Below are positions 45,475 through 56,100 of a stretch of DNA of 64,000 nucleotides, one piece after another. Position numbers and translations under genes: made by a program. The notes below the pieces were generated by a model. That model was not told where the DNA came from. It saw only the letters and a program-made list of their open reading frames with translations, and searched no databases. The DNA comes from Tubulanus polymorphus (taxonomy: Eukaryota; Nemertea; Palaeonemertea; Tubulaniformes; Tubulanidae): contig NC_134028.1 of NCBI RefSeq assembly GCF_964204645.1, forward strand, positions 24,712,153-24,776,152. The letters are read 5' to 3'. Within the stretch, counting starts at the first letter, position 1. Every line of letters starts with the position of its first letter.

Positions 45475-46024
45475 TATTAAGCCCACTGCACACAGCAGAA
45501 CATTTGTTTCATCAGAACAGAAAACCTATTTTTCAGACAACATTTTGAGTAAATGTTTTACCCGCAAATGATGAAATGTTCAAAGCACCCCGCATAATAG
45601 TAATAGTAATTTATTTCATCGTCAATTAAATTGAAGCATAATTACAAATAGAATGCATAACGCATAGGTAGATTGATGATAGGGACTCGAACAGAGCCAT
45701 CACTAGGACGTTCGGACCCCGTGAGAAAAAAAGGTTAATGATGATAACACGTAGAAAATGGTTGTCGCAATAAAACGATAGACTCAGTTATTTACGTCAA
45801 TTTTTCTGTATATCACGTGATGCAGTAGTGTCCCTTGATTGGTTTCGGCCGTGGATATTTTGCAAAACATCCAATGTACCGGTACACGAGAAGAAAGACG
45901 TTTTCGACGTCACAAAACCTTTCAGGTGCTTGTTTCGTGTTTCTGTTCGGCGTTTTCTGTTTTAACTTCACAACGCACGAGAAAAAAAAAGAAGTTTTTT
46001 CCTTGCGGTGTGCACTGGGCTTAA
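45475..46024 (+). mobile_element. TIR element with TTAA target, GCCCACTGCACAC ends
   Basis: TTAA-GCCCACTGCACAC at the left is mirrored by GTGTGCACTGGGC-TTAA at the right, so 13 bp inverted repeats are flanked by a TTAA duplication. It is 550 bp with no transposase frame. TTAA targeting is shared by piggyBac-like and Kolobok-like families. The interior matches the inverted copy at 31299-31754. Confidence 0.82.
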
Positions 46025-47028
46025 GATACGGGTTAAAAATGCATGAAAGACGATTGAATATGGATTCATCGAAGTATGGATGCAAGATCTAATCAGTTTT
46101 CTAATCACTTTATGTTTCTCTACAGTACATTCATAGATAAAAGTTTTTGACCCCTACACGTTGGTGTTTTGTATACATACTTAACGAACTGTGGAATGAT
46201 TCATGAATTGACTAGGAATAATAATTTCTCGTATGTGATGTCGTGCAGTGGGAAAAAAAAAACAAAACAAAAACATCATTAACATAAAGCAGACAAAACG
46301 TGTAAAAAAGAGACACTTTCATAGTCGTTTTAGTAAAATATGAGCAACAGGAATAAAAGTAGAAAATAAATACTCTAAGTAAACGTGTAGGAAAAAACAC
46401 CACAAAAATACATCGGTACCTAATACAACGAAAACACATAACAATGAAATGCATTCATAAAATTATCAATTTATCAATTAAAACTTCAATACCTCATGAA
46501 AAACATGATCCCACAATAAACCCTTGTACCTTAAGAATGGGCCAAATCTGTTTATTTCATTTCCTCAATCGTGAATCCGACTTGAGGCATGTTTTATAGT
46601 ATTAAAAGGACCTAATCAAGTAGAAACTAAAAGTAGCATCGTAGATGAATAACATTAACAATGCACAAAACTATAAGTATTGACAAAAAATACTGAATAC
46701 TGAATAAATGTTTACAAATTATAGAAAGCCATATCGAAATCTGAGCAACAAAAATGACAAAAACTATGTATTATATTTTCAATGACCATTAAAAAGGGTT
46801 GCATTTCTTTTCCTCTTAGATATTCTACTGACTGGTATTTGACTGAATCGCAAGTAACACAAGCAACACGGTAAATCATAAGTTTTTACGGTATGACTAG
46901 AGTTAGCAGATGATCATAAATGAAAGTTTCCAAAATAAACAACTTGCGCGCTTCTCGCGTTCGTCGCAAAACAGAGGAAAAACCAATTTTTCTACGTACA
47001 TGAATTCATACCGATTTGTGCTCATGTT

Positions 47029-47256
47029 TCAGCTCCACATTTTTGAGCCGACTGTTTCAGCTATATCGGAGAGGTACTGATTGAGATCAGAAAGATCCAT
47101 CCAGTTGACGACGATAGGATGAACCAAGCTGCCTGGTGACGAATTATCAATATAGTCGATTTCACATTCAGGAACGAAATGATCTCATTGGTTTATAAGC
47201 TCTAAAGCCTGCTGCAGATTGTCGCATAATTGACACTGAAAGCCATACCACGCACA
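47029..47256 (-). pseudogene. Coding-like segment with one in-frame TGA
   Basis: On the minus strand, after a possible acceptor (TTGTTGCTAG), the frame reads CAWYGFQCQLCDNLQQALEL, INQ, then TGA at 47187-47185, then DHFVPECEIDYIDNSSPG, SLVHPIVVNWMDLSDLNQYL, SDIAETVGSKMWS and a stop at 47031-47029. Composition is protein-like rather than AT-rich noise. The single TGA means a decayed exon, a readthrough or selenocysteine codon, or a coincidence. A second frame across the right part encodes a hydrophobic GVAVYLLLVCVVWLSV stretch. No family recognised. Confidence 0.3.
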
Positions 47257-48031
47257 CTAGCAACAAGTACACAGCTACGCCTATCAGTACTCAACGCATG
47301 CAGAGGCAGATTTAGGGGGCCTTATTTGCCAAAATAACATCATTGTTGGTAAATTTGTTTCAGAATTACTCACGATGCTCAGAAAATAAGATATCTTTCG
47401 GATTCTCTCAGGGCCCAAACTCAATAAGACTTTGTGCTGTAAAACATTGTATCCCCTATTTTAAATTTCTGCATCAGTCCCTGGATCGAAATTGAAACTA
47501 GATACCCTTGAAAATTCTAGCCGCATATTACGCAAATCCTACGCCGGTGTATTTGCTGTGGCCAGTGGTGCACTTGTCACTAGCGCGCGGTGGGTTTCGC
47601 ATTCAAGCCAGCAATAAACGAACCGAGTTAGTTTTACTCATGTATTGGGTCCACTGTGGAAACAGGTCCCGATATTTCAGGTATCTCTGTGTTAAGCACG
47701 ATGATATACTAAGTAGCGAACGTTTTAACTTTGCACGAATTTCGATTCGATAGAGAACCGAACTCGAGCACCGGACAATGTCTGAAAATTAAACAACAGC
47801 GTATGACGAATCCCATTGAATCATTCAGTTAAAATGAAACGCATGAGTCTACTGCAAAATCCTTATATCTCGCCGAAAGGTTGGGAGATTCTTGACAGCT
47901 ATTCAGTAGAATTTATTCATTTTTAAAGTACGCCATGAACGCTCCGCAGTATTCAGTCAGTCAGTATTGTCTAACAGTAGACGTCTCTGGTGTACTAAGT
48001 GAACTACAGTACTGGTGTACTAAGAAGTTGA

Positions 48032-48197
48032 TTATTTTATACAATTGTCGTACGGCGAAAGGTAAAGAAATTGTTTCCGCTTTTTTTCCTCCCGATTGAG
48101 ACGCGCGCCGATCTCACGACGAGTGATCGCTATATTTTCGTAACGGACTGTATCTGTATCGACGGTCTCTCTCGTATCAGGACTGAGATTCGAATTG
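48032..48197 (-). CDS. Candidate 3' exon, possibly of the AFAP-like gene
   Basis: A good acceptor (CCATATTTCAG) precedes an open frame of 54 codons plus stop: NSNLSPDTRETVDTDTVRYE, NIAITRREIGARLNREEKKR, then KQFLYLSPYDNCIK. The charged, helical composition is coding-like and suits the AFAP C-terminal region. It needs a preceding exon ending in phase 2, whereas the last firm AFAP exon (50176-50268) ends in phase 0 at its best donor. A weaker donor 8 nt further on would join in frame. The link is therefore tentative. Confidence 0.45.
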
Positions 48198-49083
48198 CTG
48201 AAATATGGAAAACGAAAAAGACGATCATTAGTACTGTTGTAAATAGTTGAAAAATGTGACGCTTAATTTGAAAATTCTTATTTAATGAGAACTTTGAGTA
48301 TATAAAATATCACATTCAAGTGAGACCCTTTTTTTTCTCATGACATTAATTACTATCAAGATTATGTATTATCATTTTTACTGTGAAACTTTTATTTCTA
48401 TGAGGAACCGGTTTTGAAAAGCATTAAAAAAATACAGTCACCAACTTTGCGTCAAACTGAATGAATTTCATACAATAAACATTTGAGCATTTTGCTGAAA
48501 CTTTGGCACTTTTATGAACAAAAGCCGAACGTCCTGTAGTTCATTGAAGTGGAGAGTATTCACAGGCCATTTCTTAACTCAAAAATAACAACTGACCCAA
48601 ATTTGAGATTAATTCGTCATATTCTTGTATAAATATCCTGCTATTTGATTTTGTTCTCAGTACGCCTAATGATGGCTAACAGTTGTTAGCTGAAACGTCG
48701 CTCCTCAAATATAATCAATTTTGGCTTCGTTATTGTGGGATTTCTCTCGTCTTCATCATACACGGATATTGTGTATCTTCTCGTCTTATTGAGATTAATG
48801 TCTTGAAATTCACAATATGGAACTACAATTCCACTTCAAGAAAACTACGGATTGCACAACTAAAAGGGCTTATCAATCAATACAGCTCAAATGAGGGGTA
48901 ACAATACGATATTAAGACGATGTTAATATAAGCCCAGTTCACCTGATATTTCTGTAGATTAAAGCAGCAGGAAGAAAAAGACAAAGCAGTGTTAAAAATA
49001 AATAACAGCTATTCACATTAATCCCTACAGATTTACACAGAGAGACATAGTGTGGGACTGAATGTTAGTAAAGTTAGTTGAAG

Positions 49084-49115
49084 CTACGAGCAATTGTTGA
49101 GATAATTGCTCGTAG
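49084..49115. repeat. Hairpin, 12 bp perfect arms
   Basis: CTACGAGCAATT (49084-49095) and AATTGCTCGTAG (49104-49115) are exact reverse complements around an 8 nt loop. Confidence 0.75.
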
Positions 49116-49902
49116 GTTGAAGCTTATGATAGTATAGTAACTTAGCTGTGACCCAGAAATGGAGTTTGAACCAAACCAGACAGAAGTAGTGTTGGGAATC
49201 ACATTCGTACCCCGAGAAGGTGTGCAATGGAGACTGGATGCATGAACGGGAGGGTTGGTTATGCCTCATAAAATGTTCAAAATCTAAATCATATTCATTG
49301 CATTTTGATCAATGGGCATTTTAGGCTTTGCTGATTATGAGTTTATTTCTCTGGAGCGAGTTCCACAGTTTCTGGGTAGTATTTGACTACGAATTAACTC
49401 GTTGAAAATGAAATTATTTTCACTCAAGAACTACGTCTAACTCACAGCTGTGGAACTGGATAATGTATTTTTCTATAGGGCACCACAAAATTCACCAAGA
49501 CTTTAGATTTATTGTTTCATCACAGATATTGTGATCTACTGATTCAACCGTAAATATTGTCTGGATGTTGCATGACACGGATTAAAAAACTTAATTTGAA
49601 AAATCCAAACTCCAAATCAACAACAATCCTTCCTGGCAGAAATGATAAAACATGTAGTAGTATCGTCGACACTCACCAGGTGTCAGGTCACGTGTGACAA
49701 CCGTTGCATTCGTTATTACTGAGAAAATATTCGGTCAAAAACGAATCGAACTAAAAACCAGAAAAACACGACATCGAAAATGTTTACAACATCGAAAACA
49801 AACTAAAAATCACATTAAAGCACACATACATCGATACATCAATCAAATAATTATCATAATTTTGAGAGGTAAATAATTTCAATGGACTTAAATTTTCAAT
49901 AA

Positions 49903-50095
49903 CAGGGGCGTAGTAAGCAACAAAGAGTGTGTTCGAAAAAATCAGTTGAACTGAAAGTTTAAGAATAGATTTTTCAAATTTGACACCTCAGGCACGCATC
50001 CTCCTCTGGCAGGGATTTGAACCTGATGACATAATATTGAAAACATCATGGCAGAACTTTCGGGCGCGTTTGTTTGAAACTTGGCTACACCCCTG
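49903..50095 (+). mobile_element. hAT-like MITE with CAGGGGCGTAG ends
   Basis: CAGGGGCGTAGTAAGCAA at the left and TTGGCTACACCCCTG at the right are inverted repeats of the common hAT terminus CAGGGGCGTAGCCA. It is 193 bp with no coding capacity; flanks share AATAA. Confidence 0.75.
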
Positions 50096-50175
50096 AATAA
50101 GGTCCAGATTGTGACCCGTGAATTTATATGTATAGACACAGTGAAACACCGTGACAGTAATTAACACAGACTAAC

Positions 50176-53100
50176 CTTCATTCGTTCTAAAACGCTTTTT
50201 CTACCGGAATGTGGAGAATGTTCACCATCGCTCACGCTAGCTGAACGCACATGCACAAAATCTAAACTCTGTCAATGAAAATCATAAATCATTATTTTCA
50301 CACGATTAAAACCCTTTCAGTGCTGACTAATTAATACTAAGACTAATTAATTCAGTGCTGGAGATAATTTGAAAATTTGAATAATTCCACCCTAGTGTGT
50401 TGAATAACGGGAATACCACTATAATGCGTCTACACCGCAGCGCAGTGTATCGTTAGTTACTAGTATTTCACTATGTTTGACAAGTGCTGCCATTTTTCAA
50501 GAGAGATAATTACTAATTACATCAATACACCGCAGTGCGGTGTACTAGCAAAATCTATCACTGATTTTACACTGCACTGCGGTGTAGACGCACTGAAAGG
50601 GTTAACAACAACAGAGGTATTAAGAATAACAGTAACCTATCAGTGGTTTAGTTTCAAGATCGGATATTTTCACAAAACGCATTGGTTCATATAAGCCTAT
50701 CCGATTATAAAAGCTTACCACCAATGATTAGGTAACTAACTACAAAAGGAAGAGTCTAAAAAACAAATTTATCATGGTTTCCAATGCAAGTAAAGAGAGA
50801 AAGCCAAAAAGGACCATTGAAACCATAAGGACTAGTTGCATGAAGCTGGGGTTAAATCATCCATTTGTAATGGTACCACAAAAAGTTTTGTTTTTTCTCA
50901 GTGTATGCTAGGATACTTGGGGTTGAGCTTTGATTTTCATACAAGTTGGTCGCTACAGAATCTGAGCAGTTTTCAATAAGTATTCCGGGAAGAAATATCG
51001 AAATTTGACTCGAGCTGGCAATGACTGAATCGATAAGAGAAGATATCGGTACCTGTGATACAGTTCTATATGGACTCTGAGTTAACTGACGTTCGAATTG
51101 TGATATATCGCAATCGACCTCTTTACACAGATCATCAACGCGATTAAACTCGGCCGCTAAACGTCGCTGTTCTACGAGAGTTTCCGCTTTTGCTTTTTGT
51201 AAACGAATTTGCGTCCTGCAATAAACAACAGCCATAGCAGTTCAAATAAAACGAAACCATTTATTTTTGGTCGGGCCTTGTTTAGCACGATGTTTTCTGA
51301 TGTTTCCTAAGCGAAAATATCTAGAGATATTATTTCAAAATTTCATCAACCATCAGTATGCGACAGCGTAGCACATGCAATAAGCCTAGGCGCTACCAGC
51401 CGGCCAACCACCCGAACCAACTGGTGAAAGTTTCGCCATCTTTCAGAATAAATCAGAACGAATTTGTCGCGATGACTAGTGCTACGCAGTGAAAAAGGTT
51501 AACATTGATTTGATTTTGATTACCTTTGTTGTCTTAAAGTTGATAATTTCTCGCGTAGTTTCGCGAGCTCTTCTTTGATTTGTTCGTGACTCGTCGCCAC
51601 TTTACTGATGCGTTTTTTCTGAGCGCGTATCGAACTGAGGAATGGGTTCTCGGTCATCTCGAGAATATCTCGATCTTGATCGATCGTTCGTCCTAACAAC
51701 AACAGAGAGACACAAAATATCATCATTACAATCGACAGAAAATTTGTCACACATTCACTGACTCAGGATCCCTACTGATCAGTCGTTCGTGGATATAAGG
51801 AGTTTAAAAGGAGATAATTTCAAGGAAGCGTCTACATCACTTTTATCTCCCAATTACAGTAGACTCCTCTTAAATTGATACTTTTTATTTCGGTAAACCG
51901 TTAATTCAGTGGTTTTGTAAGCGATAATCATTATCAGCCTTAACAATGGTAACCGCCTAATTGGGCTAAATACAAATCATGGTCCATTTTGTAGCGATTT
52001 ATGGCCATTTATTATACAACATAAAACTAGACAACAATTTCTAACTGCCTATTTCTCAAAAGTTCTAAAGAAGTTTCAGGCATTTTTCTTCAAACTAAAA
52101 GCAGTTTCAAGCACCTACAAAAGATTTTCTGTTTATGGAATGGAGGAGTTGTAAAGACACAACAAACGTAGGAGACAACGTCTGCGAGGGTACTGTATCT
52201 CACTAACCGGTTGAGCAGTGTATAACCTCGGGCTCTGATTCACGTCTGGTAACAATGCGTTCGGTAGTCATGGCTTTCCGCGCGGCAGGCGTATCTCTCA
52301 TTATACGATCTCGCTGTCCGAGTGTGTACGACCTGAATACCGGACGATTGCGGTCTCCGAACCGGTACGAATGTTTCGCAGAGTCGCCTCCGACGCCGCC
52401 GGTGTTGTTGTTGTTTTTACGAGTCGTCTGCACGTCCATCGATAGTCGATTAGTCGCCGCTGATAAATACTCCTCAACTTCCTGCAATTAATACAAATAC
52501 GTTCTCAATGAGGACTACAAATCAAACTAAGCTTAATAAACCTTTTCATGAAACTGCACCTAGATCTGCTATAGGCCTACAGATCAGTAACCATTGCAGG
52601 TAATTATTTATAATAGTTTCCTTTGAGTCATCTTCAGGACTACTCGGATAGTCATCTTCAGGAAAACAGGACTACTAGGATAGTCATCTTCAGGAATACA
52701 TGACTACTAGGATAGTCGTCTTCAGGAATACAGGACTACTAGGATAGTCATATTCAAGAATAAAGGACTAGGATACAGTCGTAACGTTGAATAGAATGAA
52801 ATATTAGCTCAAAGGAAACATTTCAAACTTTATCTAATCATCACCGATGTAATGTAATTCTCTATACATTTATTTCACAATACAGACATAGACATTTCAT
52901 CTCTATCTCTAAAACACTTACTAAAGATAAACTCTTCTCATCTTTCTTTTCTTTCATGAACGGTGAATCGTAAACGTCGTCGTACTCGTTCTCAAGGTCG
53001 GTGATCGATTCCGACGTTTCTTCCTTGTCGAACTTCTCGTCGATGTAACAATATTCCATCGATTCCGGGTCGGTGTCGGTCGCGCAGCCGCCCGTCTCTT

Positions 53101-56100
53101 TCAACAGCAGACGTATCCAGTCGCTCATGTCTAACATCGTCGGAGCCTAAATGAATAAATTATGATAATAATGAGGCTTATGTAGCACTAAATCCAGCCA
53201 GGCTTTGCTTCCATAAGTTGGTATTATAAATAGTACTCACCTCCATGAATATGCGATCGTTCGTATCGGTGATTTTAAACGTAAGATTCTGATCGTTTTT
53301 GTCGTCGACGGGAATGATATCACAGCCGGAGAGTAACAGCGAGAATTCGGGATTGTTATCCGGCTGCGACAGGTCGTTTAACGTGTAAACCTCGAGGTTA
53401 TTGCGACGGATCAGACACCACCGTTTCGACCAGTCAGTACTCTTACCCGGTATCATCACATTCAAGTTTCCTAAAAATGTACGAATACAAAAATCCACCA
53501 CAACGAAAATGTTTTCCCGGGTCCAATTCACAGCTTTTTCACATTTGACCTCATGTCTCTCCCAGTGAAAAATCCTTTCTAAACTGCTCCATTCCATTTT
53601 AGAACAGACCAATTTTAGACCGAGCAGAAAGACATTTCTAGGCCGGTTAAAATTTTAAGATGGAACCTTTCATTGAGTTTGAAAGCATGTGTGAATGCAT
53701 AACATTGACTTAAGTCCGTTCTGAATTGGTTCTTCCAGGTACTGGTCAAATCAAAATGGACTAACTAGCACTGGTGTGAACACGGCTTAGCACTCACCTG
53801 ATATAACAATGTCATCCGCCTCCTGGGCGTTGACAATGTCGGCTAGATCAACTGCCATTTTCATCACTTTCTTTCCTTTCTTTTTACCGAACGTTCCGAG
53901 AAATTCAGTCAGTTGAGCACCAATTCCTTTCCTTCCTTTACCGTCCAAACCATCTACATCGACATCACATCAATCAATAAACACCCGTAATCAATACAAA
54001 AAAAATACCACAATAATTTCAGCCGAAAATGTATCAAGTTCTTGAGTAGGAGTATATATCAGAGTATACATCAAATTGGCGTAACCCTCAGAGCTTGATC
54101 CTGGAACTGGCCAGTACACTCTTGGCTTGGCGTTTATGTGTATTACCTCTGGATGTACTGTTTGGCATACCACCAGGTCTCACTAAACCATCACAGCTAC
54201 CACTATCACTGCTCGAATAACCCATACTGGGAGACTTAGTTTCACACTGAAATATACGTCATCAAAAAACGCGATTACTGGCTGTAAAACGTCCCGAACT
54301 GACTATCTGGCATTTCTGTTTGGGAGTAGTTTGCAACACGAATGATTGTTATTTGACATCAAAAACCTGACTCCAACTGCTGAGAATCCAATCAATTAAC
54401 ACACAGCCAAATACGTAAAACACAGATGGAAACTGTTTGATTTTACGCGTGATCTAGCAATCTCAACAAATTTCCCCGACTCTTCCCTGGTTTTTAGCTT
54501 TTTTACAAAATTCACGGACTTTTTTAAAGAAAAGAAATCTCCCTGCAGCCGGCAATAGTTTACGTTCATTGTTTGATTATGAAACAGATAATATACTTAC
54601 AGGCTGACTAGTATTACATACACCACTGTCAGTACTACCAATACTAGTGTTTTTATTGTCCGTTTCCAGTGACGCAGTTGCAGCAACTCCAAGATGCTGA
54701 AACGGCAAGTCAACATTTAAATATTAATGATCGACGATTTATTCATACGATAAAGTATTCATGTAACAATGGACGGATATTTTCTCAAATAACATCAGAA
54801 AAGAGCAAGTGAAATGGAAATCTAATATGTGGCAAGTGAGGATTCTGTAGGGATCAGCCTGCTATTCTAGTTTGCAGTAAGATATCAGTTACTTAGGCAA
54901 CCAATGATTCCAGTGGCAATTAAGGATCCGCCAGTCATCCACGCTTCATTCTACATTTCGATTGAAATTGAAGCAACTTTTTCTCTTTAACCCTTTCAGT
55001 GCATCTACACTGGAGTGCGGTGTATAAATCGATGATGGACTTTGCTTGTACACCGCAATGCGGTGTATTGATTTAGTTAGTAGTTTGTTTTTATCTCAAT
55101 TGAAAGATGGCAGAAACTGCCAAACGGTACAGTAATTAATACAACACACCGCACCACGGTGTAGACAGTAAAATGCTGGAGATGGCGGTTTTCCACGGTC
55201 TTACTATTGGCATTTTCTAATTTAGGGAAATATTTTTAAAAAGCGAAATTTCACACTCCGCATTAATAAGATTAACCCTTTCAGTGCTGGCTAATTAATA
55301 CCCTATAGTGCTGAGAAGATAAATTTGAAAATTCTGAAAAAAGTGCGTAAACATTTTCATTTAAATACGTTTATATAAGGTTTACCTGCATCCAGTGGTC
55401 GGCTTTATCCTTCGTTTCCGTGCTGAGAAAGTGCGTTTCTAAACCGGGAAACGAAAGTCGGATGACGTTGTTTCGTTTGCCGTCTTTATCGAGATACGTG
55501 ACGTCGTAGCCGTACACGGCGATATCCAACAACGGTTTATTATCCTTCTCGTTTTTATAGCAAACCAAACGCGCGTTGTTGATTCCGCACCAGCGTAATT
55601 TCGTCCATTTGTTCTTCAGTTTGTAATACGCCTCGCCGAGGCAGTACGCGTTCACGAGGCTCTTCACGCCGAAATCTTGCATCGATCGACGCGTCGTTTT
55701 CTTCGATTTTCTGTAGCAAGAAAAACAATTTCAACTACCATAAAATGTATATGAACTGCTACTGGTATAGTACCTTAGATCTGAAACGCTATTGCAATGT
55801 ATTCAGACTTGTTTGGAAGAGTGAAAGTCTAAAGGTAACCTTGGTTTAAGGCAGATTGGGGTAGTCAAAGTGTGAAGGGGTGTTGCCTAATTCAGGGCTG
55901 AAGGGGGCGGTGAATGTCTAGGAGGCTGTTTAAGGCTGAAGGGGTGTAGCCTAGTTCAGGGTTGAAGGTGGCGGTGAATGTCTAGGAGGCTGTTAAAGGC
56001 TGAAGGGGTGTAGCTAATTCAGGGCTGAAGGGGGTGGTGAATGTCTAGGAGGCTGTTTAAGGCTGAAGGGGTGTAGCCTAGTTCAGGGTTGAAGGTGGCG

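Larger units (their letters stand above)
42231..47028. other. Intergenic or long 3' UTR region, repeat-rich
   Basis: No firm gene. 42280-42420 has imperfect repeats of CACTTGCCAGGGC. Minus-strand AATAAA near 42892-42897 could end a leftward transcript. (CAT)n runs lie at 43545-43580, a candidate minus exon at 43810-44030, a (TA)n run near 44476-44497 and a TIR element at 45475-46024. Confidence 0.5.
48198..50175. other. Probable intron or 3' region of the AFAP-like gene
   Basis: No supported exon. It contains an exact 12 bp-arm hairpin at 49084-49115, a hAT-like MITE at 49903-50095 and, near 48670-48760, a dispersed-repeat tail (GCTGAAACGTCGCTCC, then a TTATTGTGGGATTT motif). Confidence 0.5.
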
